A DNA stretch of 64,000 bases from Citricoccus sp. SGAir0253 (GTDB taxonomy: Bacteria; Actinomycetota; Actinomycetes; Actinomycetales; Micrococcaceae): contig NZ_CP039424.1 in NCBI RefSeq assembly GCF_005877055.1, forward strand, positions 1,550,001-1,614,000, in the 5' to 3' direction. The first letter of the stretch is position 1, and each line of letters starts with the position of its first letter. The position numbers and the translations under genes are program-made. Positions 47,979 through 58,545 of the stretch are shown piece after piece. The notes under the pieces were generated by a model. That model ran no database searches, had not been told where the DNA came from, and saw only the letters and a list, made by a program, of their open reading frames with translations.

Positions 47979-49199
47979 TTCTGGCGGTCATTGCAACAGC
48001 AGCGGTTCGATGTCTTCGATCGGTTTGCGGAACTCTAGTCGTTTGCGGGGTCGGCCGTTGAGCTCGGCGGCGACCGCGTCGAGGTCTGCTTCGCTGTGCA
48101 CCGACAGGTCGCTGCCCTTGGGGAAGTACTGCCGCAGCAGTCCATTGGTGTTCTCGTTGACCGGGCGTTGCCACGGTGAGTGCGGGTCGGCGAAGTAGAC
48201 CTCGATGTCGGTGGCGAGCTGGATCTGCTTCCAGTCGCGCATCTCCGTCCCGTGGTCCCAGGTCAGCGAGGTGCGCAGCGCCTTCGGGAGGGTCTGGATC
48301 TTCCGTGCCAGTGCCTGGCGCATCAGTTCGGGGGTGTACCCGTGGGGCAAGTGGACCAGCATGGTGTAGTTGGTGGTCCGCTCGACCAGCGTGCCGATCG
48401 CCGAGGCGTTGCGGCGCCCCAGGATCAAATCTCCTTCCCAATGCCCGGGCACTGCGCGGTCATCGGCCTCGGGGGCCCGCTCGGTGATGCTGACTGGGTC
48501 CGGGATGCGGTTCTTGCGCTGACCGGCCTTGCGGCCCGGCTTGCGCACGCCGCGCCCGGTGCGCAACCGCCTGGTCAGCGCGCGCCTCAGCGCCCCGCGG
48601 GACTGAAGGTAGAGCGCTTGGTAGATCGTCTCGTGGTGCACCTGCATCTCCGGGTCGTCGGGGAACTCGCGCCGCAGCCGGCCGGCGATCTGCTCCGGGG
48701 AGTACCTCTGGTCCAGGTCGGACTCCACCCGCTCGCGCAGGGCCTGGTTGGCGACCAGCTTGGACTCCTTTGGGCGGCTGGCCCGTTCGTAGGCGGCCGC
48801 GTGCGCGGTGCTGGCCCGGTAGCCCCCGCCGCGGTCAGCGTTGCGGCGCAGTTCCCGGCTGATCGTCGAGGGCGGCCGGCCCACCGCCGCGGCGATCTGC
48901 CGCACGCCCTGGCGCTGGGCCCGCAGCAGGGCGATCTCCTCTCGTTCGGCGAACGTCAAGCACCGTCCCTTCAGGTTCCGGCCCCGCCGGGGGCGGACCC
49001 CACCACAAGCAACAAGCCACCGGGCCCCCTGCTTGCGGTAGCTGCCCGCGCCCTGCGCCGCGTCGGTGATGAACTCACCGCGGGCCATCGCCTCCCAGAA
49101 CTTCTGATGCACCTCGGCAACCATGTAGCCACCAAATCGCATCTCCAACACCTCGTCTCGCATCTCGCCTGCACCGGGGTGTTGCGATCACCGTTAGAA
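47979..49199 (-). mobile_element. IS30-family insertion sequence
   Basis: About 1.2 kb with imperfect terminal repeats: TTCTGGCGGTCATTGCAAC at 47979 and, inverted, TTCTAACGGTGATCGCAAC ending at 49199 (17 of the first 22 positions match). One transposase gene fills it. No flanking duplication was recognised, so it may be old or slightly mis-bounded. Confidence 0.85.
47988..49163 (-). CDS. IS30-family transposase
   Basis: The 391-residue protein has an N-terminal HTH (LTFAEREEIALLRAQRQGVR, then GRPPSTISRELRRNA) and a DDE domain with VPGHWEGDLILGRRN (Asp), LTWDHGTEM (Asp) and PVNENTNGLLRQYFPKGSDL (Glu), all IS30 hallmarks. An extra N-terminal region (MRDEVLEMRFGGYMVAEVHQ) is typical of actinobacterial members. 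It is full length. Confidence 0.95.
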   Translation of the reverse strand: MRDEVLEMRFGGYMVAEVHQKFWEAMARGEFITDAAQGAGSYRKQGARWLVACGGVRPRRGRNLKGRCLTFAEREEIALLRAQRQGVRQIAAAVGRPPSTISRELRRNADRGGGYRASTAHAAAYERASRPKESKLVANQALRERVESDLDQRYSPEQIAGRLRREFPDDPEMQVHHETIYQALYLQSRGALRRALTRRLRTGRGVRKPGRKAGQRKNRIPDPVSITERAPEADDRAVPGHWEGDLILGRRNASAIGTLVERTTNYTMLVHLPHGYTPELMRQALARKIQTLPKALRTSLTWDHGTEMRDWKQIQLATDIEVYFADPHSPWQRPVNENTNGLLRQYFPKGSDLSVHSEADLDAVAAELNGRPRKRLEFRKPIEDIEPLLLQ

Positions 49200-49415
49200 C
49201 CCAAGGATCGCTCAACGGGACACCCGTGACGTCTGGCTCGTCGACGACAGCGCTGTGACTTTCAGAGATCGCCGGCGGGGCCCTGCGGATTCTGAGTGGC
49301 GGCCTCGGCCGCCTGGGTCGCAATCGCCGCAGCCCGCTGACACCGGCGGGCACGGGCCGGTGATCACGACGACATAGTTGTCTTGGGCGTTGGACGGCTC
49401 GACCGGTCGTCTGTT

Positions 49416-49811
49416 TCAGCGGCGCTGAGCGGTGATGAGACGTAGGAAGTCTCCGACGGGAACTCGGGCTTCGAGTGGGTGGCGGAAGGGCTGATCTCCG
49501 TTGACCGTGTAGCTGTTGCGTCGGCCGACGCGTTCCTTGAGGACGTAGCCGGCGTCTTCGAGGTTGCGCAGGATGCCTTGGACGGCTCGTTCGGTGATCC
49601 CCACTCGAGCGGCGATGTCGCGCAGGCGGGACTGTGGGTCGAGTGCGAGGCAGACGAGCACGTGGCCATGGTTGGACAGGAAGGTCCACTCAGGCAGGTT
49701 CTCGGGGCTTGGCTGGGCGGACACTCGTAGAGAGTACTGCGCAGACATGATCGGCAACTCGCGCATCGCCGTGCTGGTGTGGAGGGACGAGGTTTCGGCT
49801 TGGGTGGTCAC
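49416..49811 (-). CDS. Winged-helix transcriptional regulator (MarR/ArsR-like)
   Basis: The 131-residue protein has a winged helix at about 40-110: EWTFLSNHGHVLVCLALDPQ, SRLRDIAARVGITERAVQGI, LRNLEDAGYVLKERVGRRNS. Its GTG start (49811) overlaps the upstream stop (TCA/CAC), so it is translated with the stress protein. An internal ATG at 49748 could be used instead. It probably regulates this operon. Confidence 0.8.
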   Translation of the reverse strand: MTTQAETSSLHTSTAMRELPIMSAQYSLRVSAQPSPENLPEWTFLSNHGHVLVCLALDPQSRLRDIAARVGITERAVQGILRNLEDAGYVLKERVGRRNSYTVNGDQPFRHPLEARVPVGDFLRLITAQRR

Positions 49812-50491
49812 GGCGCCTCGACCTGGCTCTCCGTGGGGCGGCGTGCAAGCACCGGCTCGTGACTCGCGAGGCTTGCGTCGGGGCCGACGATGAGGACGGG
49901 GAACGGCGCCTTGCGCGCGAGCTCCTCGGCGACGCTGCCGAGGATTCGTACAGACAGTCCGCGGCCTTTCCTGCCGATCGCGACGAGGTCGGCGTGGTGG
50001 CGTCGGGCGCAGCGCAGCAGCGCCGGCCCGGGTCGCCCAGCGAGCACCTCACAAGTGACGGCCCGGTCGCCGACGGTGCGGCGGGCAGCAGCCAGGAGCT
50101 CGTGGGCGGCGTGCTGGCGGCCGCGCCAGTCGATGTCGGCCGCATCGAAATCCACCACCGTCGCGAGCACGATGACTATCGCGGACTTCTCGTCGAACAG
50201 GCGCAGGACCGCATGCAGGGCCGCGTGGGACTCTAGGGATTCGTCGATGCCGACGAGGACCCGGGTGCTGTCGGTGGGGAAGTCGTCGGCCTGGTCCGCG
50301 TGTACGAGCCTGGGTGTGCGCTCGATGCGCTCGGCGGCCATGAGGGCAAGGAAGGGGCCGAACACCACGGCCATCAGGAGCCACAGTGGGTCGCGGTGAC
50401 CGCGGCGCGCCATCCACAGGATCGTTGCTAGTCCCGCCGCGAGCCACACCGCACCCGCCACGGCGCCGACCTGAATCCCAGTCATCGTCAC
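49808..50491 (-). CDS. Universal stress protein with N-terminal membrane helices
   Basis: The 227-residue protein starts with two transmembrane segments (VGAVAGAVWLAAGLATILWM; DPLWLLMAVVFGPFLALMAA), then one UspA domain (VLVGIDESLESHAALHAVLR ... DLVAIGRKGRGLSVRILGSV, ATP-loop GRKGRGLSVRILGS). Membrane tethering of a Usp is uncommon and may place it near the ATPase encoded upstream. Overlaps the regulator gene by 4 bp. Confidence 0.85.
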   Translation of the reverse strand: MTMTGIQVGAVAGAVWLAAGLATILWMARRGHRDPLWLLMAVVFGPFLALMAAERIERTPRLVHADQADDFPTDSTRVLVGIDESLESHAALHAVLRLFDEKSAIVIVLATVVDFDAADIDWRGRQHAAHELLAAARRTVGDRAVTCEVLAGRPGPALLRCARRHHADLVAIGRKGRGLSVRILGSVAEELARKAPFPVLIVGPDASLASHEPVLARRPTESQVEAP

Positions 50492-50601
50492 CGCCTCCCT
50501 CGCGCCTGTCTCCGGGTGCCACCGACTCGGGAAGCGGCGGTGGCGGCTGTGCCCGATGTCGACAGTGTAATCCTAATGCGGGAAACATAGTGCGTCTATT
50601 G

Positions 50602-50763
50602 TCACCGAGGTCGGGGTGACGTGGCCAAGGCCGAGATCACCCCGACGCGTCGTGTCGGCACGCGTGCCCACGTAGCCAGGTCGTTCGCGCCGCGCAGGAA
50701 CAACTCGCCTCCGACGGCCGCGAGCCCGACGCCCGGGATAAAGGCCAAGGCGCCGGGCGTCAC
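50602..50763 (-). pseudogene. Remnant of a sodium/calcium antiporter (CaCA family) gene
   Basis: From GTG 50763 the 53-codon frame gives GALAFIPGVGLAAVGGELFL, RGANDLATWARVP and VGVISALATS, matching the N-terminal helix of Na+/Ca2+ antiporters (VGxELLVRGA ... LGVPxxxxGxxxxAxxTSxPEL). After ALATS the frame shifts (PRPR stop) where PEL should follow, and the remaining about 300 residues are gone. It lies 20 bp after the P-type ATPase stop, so the ancestral operon probably had both calcium systems. Confidence 0.6.
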
Positions 50764-50783
50764 GGTCGGCCGGCTCAGCCGGC

Positions 50784-53570
50784 TCAGCCGGTGCGGCCGG
50801 TGAGCCTGCGCGCGAGCTTGATGAGCTCTTCGACGAGGAGCACGGTGGCCGCGACGGCGGCGCAGGTGGCCCACTGGGCACCGGTCAGGGCGGTGGTGTC
50901 GAAGATCGAGTTGAGCAGGGGGAGCTGGACGGCGAGCACCTGCAGCAGGACGACGACGGCGAAGGAGCCCCACAGCCACCGGTTGGTGAACAGGTGGCGG
51001 GTGAAGACGCTCTCCCGCTCGGCACGGGCGTTGAGGGCGTTGAAGAACTGAAAGAGCACGAAGGTCGTGAAGGCCATCGTGGCGGCCACGGCGGCGCCGT
51101 ACTGGTCGCCGGCGAAGGCGAGCACGCCCAGGGTGCCGGCGGCCATGACCGCCCCGGCGCGGAACATCTTCAACAGCCGGGCGCGCCCGAGGATCCGGGA
51201 GCGCCGGTCGCGAGGCGGCTCCTGCATCAGCCCGGGCCGCGCGGGGTCCACTCCCAGGGCCATGGCCGGCGGCCCGTCCATGATGATGTTGACCCAGAGC
51301 ACCTGAATAGCGGTGAGTGGGGCGGGGAGCCCGGCGATGGTCGCGCCGAGGAAGGTCAGGATCGCGCCGATGTTCGTGGAGAGTTGGAACCGGACGAACT
51401 TGACGACGTTGTCGAAGATCCCTCGACCCTCGCGAACGGCCCTGACGATGGTCGCGAAGTTGTCGTCGGTCAGGATCATCGTGCCGGCTTCCTTGGTCAC
51501 CTCGGTGCCGGTGATGCCCATCGCGACGCCGATGTGCGCGGCGCGCAGCGCGGCGGCGTCGTTGACGCCGTCGCCGGTCATCGCTGCGACGTGGCCGCGG
51601 TCGGTCAAGGCCTTGACGATGGCGACCTTGTGCTCCGGGGCGACCCGGGCGAAAACGCCGATGTCCTCGATGCGCTCGGTGAGCTCGGCGGGGCTCATGC
51701 GGTCCAGGTCCGCACCGGTGACGACGTCACCGGAGATGCCGAGCTCGCGTGCGATGGCAGCTGCGGTGTCGCGGTGGTCGCCGGTGATCATCTTGACCTG
51801 GATCCCGGCGCGGTGGCACAGGGCGATCGCCTCACGGGCCTCGGCTCGGGGCGGGTCGGCGATTCCGACCAGGCCCAGGAAGGTCACGCCGGTGAGCCGG
51901 TCGGCAAGGGAGGCGGGGTCTCTGAGGTCGTCGAGCAGTGTGGTGGCGACTCCGATGACTCGCAGCCCCTGGGATGCCAGGCGGCTGATCTCGGCGTGGA
52001 CGCGGGCCAGGGCGTCCGGGCCCAAGGGCTTGACCCCGTTAGCGGTGGCGATGAACGCGCTGCGCCCGAGCAGCACGTCCGGGGCTCCCTTGAGGTAGGC
52101 GCGGGCTCGAGTGCCTTCGGCGTGGACGGTGGCCATGTACTTGTGCGCGGCGTCGAACGGCACCTCGCCGATGCGGGGGTGCTCGGCACGCAGCGCCGTG
52201 ACGTCGATGCCGGTCTTGGCGGCGAGGACGACGAGGGCGCCTTCGGTGGGGTCGCCGACGATCGCCGGTGCACCGTCGCGGGTGGTCAGGACGGCGTCGC
52301 TGGCCAGCGCGGCCGCCCGCACCAGCGGATCGAGGTCGCTCGGAAGTGGGGCGCCGTCGGTCGCCCGCAGCTCGCCAGCCGGGACGTAGCCCTCGCCGGC
52401 GACGGTCACATCGCGACCGGCGACGACGACAGCTCGGGCGGTCATCTGGTTCAGGGTCAAGGTTCCGGTCTTGTCGCTGCAGACCACGGTCGCCGCGCCC
52501 AGGGTCTCCACCGAGGCCAGGCGCTTGACGATGGCCCCTCGGCGGGCCATCCGCTGCACACCCAGGGCCAGGGTCAGGGCCAGGACGGCGGGCAGGCCCT
52601 CGGGAACGGTCGCGACAGCCAGGGCGACTGCGCTGAGCGCGAGCTCGGCCAGGGGCTCGCCGCGCAGCAGCGCGAGCAGGGCGTAGGCGCCGACCGCGGT
52701 TCCACCGATCACGGCGATGCGCTTGCCGACGGCGTCCAGCTCGACCTGCAGTGGGCTCTTGGGCTCGGTGCCGGTGCGCAGCATTCCCGCGATCGCGCCG
52801 ACCTCGGTGGCCATCCCCGTGGCGGTCACCACGAGCTCTGCGCGGCCGCGGGTCAGGGCGGTGTTCATGTACGCCATGCCGGTGCGGTCGGCGAGCGGGA
52901 CCTTCGCGCCGTCACCGGTGAGGGCGGTCGGTGCGGTGGTCTTGGCGACCGGCTGGGACTCCCCGGTGAGCGCGGACTCGTCGATCTCGACACTCTCGGC
53001 GACGAGCAGGCGCCCGTCGGCCGGCACCCGGTCGCCAGCCTCCAGGAGCACGATGTCGCCAGGCGCGAGGTCGCCGGCGTCGATGACGTCGACCTGCTCG
53101 CCGCGGCGCACACGGGCGGCGGGGGTGAGCATCTTGCGCAGTGCCTCCAGGCTGCGCTCGGCTCGGTTCTCCTGGACAAACCCGATCGTGGCGTTGATCA
53201 GCAGCACGATGGTGATCACCACGGTGTCCTTGACGTCCCCGATGAGGCCGGCCAGGACCGCCGCGGCGATCAGGATCAGGATGAGCAGGCTGCGGAACTG
53301 GTCCAGGAACCGCCGCCACGCCGCCCGGCGAACCGGCTCGGCAAGCCGGTTTGGCCCGACCGCACTCAATCGCCGGCTGACCTCCGCTTCGTCGAGGCCC
53401 CGGCCGGGGTCGACTCCCAGGGCTTCGGTGACTTGCGATGCAGGGATCAGATGCGCATCCGGCACGGTCAGTGCGCTCCCGGGTGGGACGGCACTGGAGG
53501 TGCGCCCCTCGGCGGAGGCGGGATGGGCGAGGACTGGCTGCGGGTCGTTCGTGCGTCGGGCCGTGGGCAC
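50784..53570 (-). CDS. P2-type cation ATPase (Ca2+/SERCA-PMCA-like)
   Basis: The 928-residue pump has the actuator TGES motif (202-205), phosphorylation Asp366 in CSDKTGTLTLNQ, the nucleotide-binding KGAPD, the TGDGVNDAAAL hinge and the M4 motif PEGLPA. M6 reads LWVNIIMDGPPAMALG, close to PMCA-type pumps, which suggests one Ca2+ site. Alternatively it is Mn2+ or Na+ specific. GTG 53570 lies six bases after AGGAG; the frame is open to 53771 without codon bias. It should be followed by the stress-protein operon. Confidence 0.93.
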   Translation of the reverse strand: MPTARRTNDPQPVLAHPASAEGRTSSAVPPGSALTVPDAHLIPASQVTEALGVDPGRGLDEAEVSRRLSAVGPNRLAEPVRRAAWRRFLDQFRSLLILILIAAAVLAGLIGDVKDTVVITIVLLINATIGFVQENRAERSLEALRKMLTPAARVRRGEQVDVIDAGDLAPGDIVLLEAGDRVPADGRLLVAESVEIDESALTGESQPVAKTTAPTALTGDGAKVPLADRTGMAYMNTALTRGRAELVVTATGMATEVGAIAGMLRTGTEPKSPLQVELDAVGKRIAVIGGTAVGAYALLALLRGEPLAELALSAVALAVATVPEGLPAVLALTLALGVQRMARRGAIVKRLASVETLGAATVVCSDKTGTLTLNQMTARAVVVAGRDVTVAGEGYVPAGELRATDGAPLPSDLDPLVRAAALASDAVLTTRDGAPAIVGDPTEGALVVLAAKTGIDVTALRAEHPRIGEVPFDAAHKYMATVHAEGTRARAYLKGAPDVLLGRSAFIATANGVKPLGPDALARVHAEISRLASQGLRVIGVATTLLDDLRDPASLADRLTGVTFLGLVGIADPPRAEAREAIALCHRAGIQVKMITGDHRDTAAAIARELGISGDVVTGADLDRMSPAELTERIEDIGVFARVAPEHKVAIVKALTDRGHVAAMTGDGVNDAAALRAAHIGVAMGITGTEVTKEAGTMILTDDNFATIVRAVREGRGIFDNVVKFVRFQLSTNIGAILTFLGATIAGLPAPLTAIQVLWVNIIMDGPPAMALGVDPARPGLMQEPPRDRRSRILGRARLLKMFRAGAVMAAGTLGVLAFAGDQYGAAVAATMAFTTFVLFQFFNALNARAERESVFTRHLFTNRWLWGSFAVVVLLQVLAVQLPLLNSIFDTTALTGAQWATCAAVAATVLLVEELIKLARRLTGRTG

Positions 53571-54004
53571 AGCGGGCTCCTGAAGGTTGGGAGGGACACG
53601 GGCACCGGCCCGGGCCGCTAGGGGGTCAGCGGCCCGAGCCGGGCGAGGTGGTCTCTCCCGCCCCCGCAGGGGCCGGCGGCCCGGGCCTTTCGGCCGAGAT
53701 GACGAGACGCCGTGAGGGGGTACTCGCCAACCTTGCGATCCACGATGCCGGAACTTGACTTCGATTGTCAACAGGTCCGGCTGATCCCGTGGCCAGCGGA
53801 GCCGCAGCGCGAGGCGCCAGAGCTCGTCGGAGCCTTAAGGTTGTCCCGGATACGCGAATCGTGCTTCACTCGTTCCGCACGGACGAAGGGGAGTATCCCT
53901 GAGCGATGCGTCGTCATGACGGTTCCTGGGTGGGACCCGGCGCCTCGGGCCGATGGGCCGGGAGAGACCTTCGGTTGGACCGAGAACCGACCGAGGAGCA
54001 CCCC
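53571..54004. other. Divergent promoter region between ATPase and baeRF genes
   Basis: About 430 bp with no gene. A small dyad TTGAC/GTCAA (53755-53759 / 53767-53771) sits in an AT-richer patch. Divergent promoters are expected here. Confidence 0.45.
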
Positions 54005-55147
54005 ATGACCGACCTGACCCACGAGCCCGTCGCCTTCAGCCGGTGGAGCGGTCCACGACACGTGATGTCGCCCCCACCGGCCGAGCTCGTCGTCGAGCTC
54101 CAGGCCCCGACCACCTTCCCCGCCATCACCCTGCTCCTTCCCACCACGGCCGGGAGTGTGATGACGCCGGAGGACCGCGTGGCCCTGCGAGGGCTGCTGG
54201 ACCAGGCGCGGCAGCGGCTATACGCCGGACGCGTCCCCGCGGCCGACGACGTCCTAACCGAGCTGGCCCGGGTGGCTGAGGAGGCGATGACACTGTCGAC
54301 CGCGTCCGGGCTGGCGGTCCTGACCTCGCGCGACGGCATCCGGGCCAGCATCCGCCTGCCCGTGGCGGTGGTGCCGCGCGTCGTCGTGGACGCATCCTTC
54401 GCGACGCGTGACCTTGTCCGCGCCCTGCACCGCACCCCCCGCCATGCCGTTCTCGCCCTGGGCTCGCGCCAGGCGCGACTGTTCGAGGGCGCTGGTGACG
54501 AGCTGCGCCCGGTGACCGGGCGTTTCCCGATCACCGCGGCGCGCGAGCAACGCCGTGACCCCGACCGGCCCGGTCTGGCGCGGTCCGACGCCGCCGCGTT
54601 CTATCGCGACGTCGACGCGGCGCTGGGAGCGCACCTGCGCCTGCACCCCTCGCCGATCGTGCTCGCCGGCTCACCGCGCGCCGTCGCCGGATTCAGGGCG
54701 GTCTCGCGTCATCTCGCCCGACTGGCCGGAACGGTCGAAGCTGACGTGGTCCGCGAGCCCCTCCCCTCGCTGGCTCGCCGGGTGCGACCGGTCCTCGAGC
54801 AGTACCTGCGATCCCGTCAGGAGGAGGCGTTCGGCCTCCTCGAACGTCGGATGGGATCCCAGGCTGCGGTCAGCGGCGTGGCCGCGGCGTGGCTCGCCGC
54901 ACGCCACGAACGCCCCGAGATGCTCGTGGTCGACGAGTCCCTGGTCATGCCGGCCCGCCTCAGCCCAGACGGCGACTTCCTCGAGCCGGCGGAGGACCCG
55001 GAGGCCCTGGACGTCGTGGACGACATCATCGACGAGCTGATCGAGCTCGTGCTGCGCCGCGGCGGATGGATCGCCCTGGCCGAACCTGGCCGGCTGACCG
55101 CCCACGACGGAGTTGCCCTCACCCTGCGGACCAAGGCCGCGCAATGA
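54005..55147 (+). CDS. baeRF-family protein (eRF1-like fold)
   Basis: The 380-residue protein resembles the baeRF3 type of bacterial release-factor-1-like proteins: FATRDLVRALHRTPRHAVLA, LGSRQARLFEGAGDELRPVT, an alpha/beta domain with SPIVLAGSPRAVAGFRAVSR, and a C-terminal VVDESLVMPARLSPDGDFLE. Such proteins are thought to act on ribosomes or RNA under stress, but bacterial function is unproven. ATG 54005 follows GAGGAG. The stop overlaps the heliorhodopsin start (ATGA). Confidence 0.72.
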   Translation: MTDLTHEPVAFSRWSGPRHVMSPPPAELVVELQAPTTFPAITLLLPTTAGSVMTPEDRVALRGLLDQARQRLYAGRVPAADDVLTELARVAEEAMTLSTASGLAVLTSRDGIRASIRLPVAVVPRVVVDASFATRDLVRALHRTPRHAVLALGSRQARLFEGAGDELRPVTGRFPITAAREQRRDPDRPGLARSDAAAFYRDVDAALGAHLRLHPSPIVLAGSPRAVAGFRAVSRHLARLAGTVEADVVREPLPSLARRVRPVLEQYLRSRQEEAFGLLERRMGSQAAVSGVAAAWLAARHERPEMLVVDESLVMPARLSPDGDFLEPAEDPEALDVVDDIIDELIELVLRRGGWIALAEPGRLTAHDGVALTLRTKAAQ

Positions 55148-55992
55148 CTGCGCGTCAGAACGCGGCATCGCCGGTAACGGGCGCGAAGCGAGCAGCCCGC
55201 CGAACCCAGCTGGCTGCCGCCGCGGCTGGCGTTCGGGTGCTGCCCGAGCGCGCGCGAGGACTACGCCGGGCGAACCTGGCTGCCTGCGCGCTGCACGCCG
55301 TCAGTGCGGCCGCGGTGCTTGCACTGGCGGACGAATTCACTTTGCCGGTGACCGGCACTTACCTCGTGGGACCACCGGGCACCGACGGGCAGAGCGTCAC
55401 CGTGCTCGACCTGTCCGTCGCTGGCGCTGTCGGCGCCTTCCTGATCCTGTCGGCGCTGTTCCACCTGCTGGTCAGCGCCCCATTCGTGTTCAAGCGCTAC
55501 CTCACCGGATTGACCCAGCACCGCAATGTGTTCCGCTGGGTGGAGTACTCCCTGTCGAGCTCACTGATGATCGTCGTGATCGCCCAACTCTGTGGGATCA
55601 CCGACGTCGCGGCGCTGATCGCCATCGCCGGCGTGAACGCCTCGATGATCTTCTTCGGGTGGCTGCAGGAGAAGTACCACGAGCCCGGCGACGGCGGGTT
55701 CCTGCCGTTCGCTCTCGGCTGCGTCGCCGGCGTCGTACCGTGGCTCGCGATCCTGGTCTACGTCCTGGCGCCCGGGTCGACGTCCGGGGCCGAACCACCT
55801 GCCTTCGTCTACGCGATCGTCATCTCGCTCTTCGCGTTCTTCAACGTGTTCGCCCTTGTGCAGTGGCTGCAGTACCGGCCCGTCGGGCGCTTCCGCGACT
55901 ACCTCGTCGGGGAGCGCACGTACATCGCACTGAGCTTCATCGCCAAGTCCGCCCTTGCATGGCAAGTCTTCGCTGGAACACTCACCGCATGA
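55144..55992 (+). CDS. Heliorhodopsin
   Basis: The 282-residue, seven-helix retinal protein of the heliorhodopsin family has the key residues at the spacing of heliorhodopsin 48C12: His51 and His107 (H23, H80), counterion Glu134 in FRWVEYSLSSSLMIVVIAQL, and retinal Lys268 in IALSFIAKSALAWQ. The Glu-to-Lys distance (134) equals that of 48C12. Other family marks are IAGVNASMIFFGWLQEKYHE. It has a longer basic N-terminus. It is not a classical pump; proposed roles are light sensing or modulating partner proteins. Translationally coupled to the baeRF gene. No retinal synthesis gene is in the window. Confidence 0.93.
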   Translation: MTARQNAASPVTGAKRAARRTQLAAAAAGVRVLPERARGLRRANLAACALHAVSAAAVLALADEFTLPVTGTYLVGPPGTDGQSVTVLDLSVAGAVGAFLILSALFHLLVSAPFVFKRYLTGLTQHRNVFRWVEYSLSSSLMIVVIAQLCGITDVAALIAIAGVNASMIFFGWLQEKYHEPGDGGFLPFALGCVAGVVPWLAILVYVLAPGSTSGAEPPAFVYAIVISLFAFFNVFALVQWLQYRPVGRFRDYLVGERTYIALSFIAKSALAWQVFAGTLTA

Positions 55993-56201
55993 TCCCCCCG
56001 CCCTCACGCCACGGCACGGGCTCCTGATACCCACCCACAGCTCAAGCCCGGCGCTCTTGCCGCATCCTGTGTGGCGTCAAGCCTGCGTGCTCTGAGGCGC
56101 GATGACAGACCGGCGCCTCCACAGCGGATGTGCGCGTCGGACTGGGTGGGACGAGCCGATCGCCTTGCTTACGTGCTCACGCGCGCGAGGCGGCTCGGGG
56201 G

Positions 56202-56690
56202 TCAACGCCAGCGGGCGAAGACGACCAAGAGGGTTCCGACGGCCACGATGGCAGCCGCGTAGGACAACAGATGGTCACCCGGTGGCCTGCGGACGAGCTC
56301 TTCGAGGAAGCGCACTGCGAGGACCAGGACCAAGGTCGCGGCGACTTTCGACTTCAGTGCGTCGAAGCCCTCGGTCGTCAGCGCCGGGGGGAGGTCGAGG
56401 TCGCTAATGCAGAGTTCCCACATGCCCAGGCCGACTTGGAGCAGCACCGTGCCGACCAGGATCGTGTCGATGCTCTCGAAGAGCAGGACCAGGGCTTCCT
56501 CGCTGGTGCCGGTACCGATCGCCCTGATGAACAGGACCGCCTTCACCAACGCCCAAACGAACGCCGTGGCACACAGCAGCAGGGACGTGATGGCGCTGAG
56601 CGCGCCGAGCCAGCGCGCCGACTCCAGCGCGCGACCGAGCCTGGACACAGTGCTCTGACGCGGCTCATCGCGCCCGGGTGCAGGATCCAA
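56202..56690 (-). CDS. YqhA/UPF0114 membrane protein
   Basis: The 162-residue protein has four helices and the UPF0114 core LLFESIDTILVGTVLLQVGL then GMWELCISDLDLPPALTTEG and FDALKSKVAATLVLVLAVRF. Function unknown. It converges with heliorhodopsin and ends the cargo before the right IS3 copy. Confidence 0.85.
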   Translation of the reverse strand: MDPAPGRDEPRQSTVSRLGRALESARWLGALSAITSLLLCATAFVWALVKAVLFIRAIGTGTSEEALVLLFESIDTILVGTVLLQVGLGMWELCISDLDLPPALTTEGFDALKSKVAATLVLVLAVRFLEELVRRPPGDHLLSYAAAIVAVGTLLVVFARWR

Positions 56691-56767
56691 CGAGACGCCC
56701 CTCCAATGCTCTTGACCAACACCGCCTATGAATCGCCCCGGGATCGGTGGAGACTCGGTTAGTTGGT

Positions 56768-58083
<1,316 letters not shown>

Positions 58084-58135
58084 GACTCTCATCCTTCACT
58101 GGTTTGAGAGCCTCCACCAGACCCGGGGCGATTCA

Positions 58136-58377
58136 GAGACGTCGTATCCGTTTTCCTTGGCCCAGGCCCGGATCCGGGCCGCTTCCTGTGCCGGCTTCGG
58201 GGGCGCCACCGGGCGGGCAGAGCGCACATAGGTCTTCAACTCGGTCCGCAGCTGCTTGGCGTTGTCCTTGGTCAGGTCGAGCTCGTAGTGCCGGCCGTCG
58301 ACACCGAATTGGACGGTTTCGGTGGCCGGTTCACCGTTGAGGTCATCGACCAGCACTGTTTTCACTTTCTGTGCCAT
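58136..58377 (-). pseudogene. lsr2: lsr2, 5' part (separated by the composite transposon)
   Basis: From ATG 58377 the frame reads MAQKVKTVLVDDLNGEPATE, FGVDGRHYELDLT and IRAWAKENGYDV, most of Lsr2, then enters the IS3 end in the codon after Val. The missing PRGRIHREV... end is at 45440-45498. The truncated product (93 residues with IS-encoded tail SPRVWWRLSNQ) lacks the RGR DNA-binding motif and could be a dominant-negative oligomeriser. Confidence 0.95.
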
Positions 58378-58545
58378 CACTCTCCCTGCCGCGGGTCTGC
58401 GCGGCCCACTAGGACTAATACTCAACAGCTATCAGAATCGCAGAGCGAGATTCGGGGTGACGAATCCACGCGGAATCCGCCGCGGTACGACCCGACGGCT
58501 GTTCCTCCGAAAGATCACCATGCGTCCAGGATGGTGGCGCGGTTC

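Noticed and set aside
50994-53621. Plus-strand open frame of 875 codons opposite the ATPase
   Set aside because: Antisense shadow; all P-type ATPase motifs are on the minus strand.
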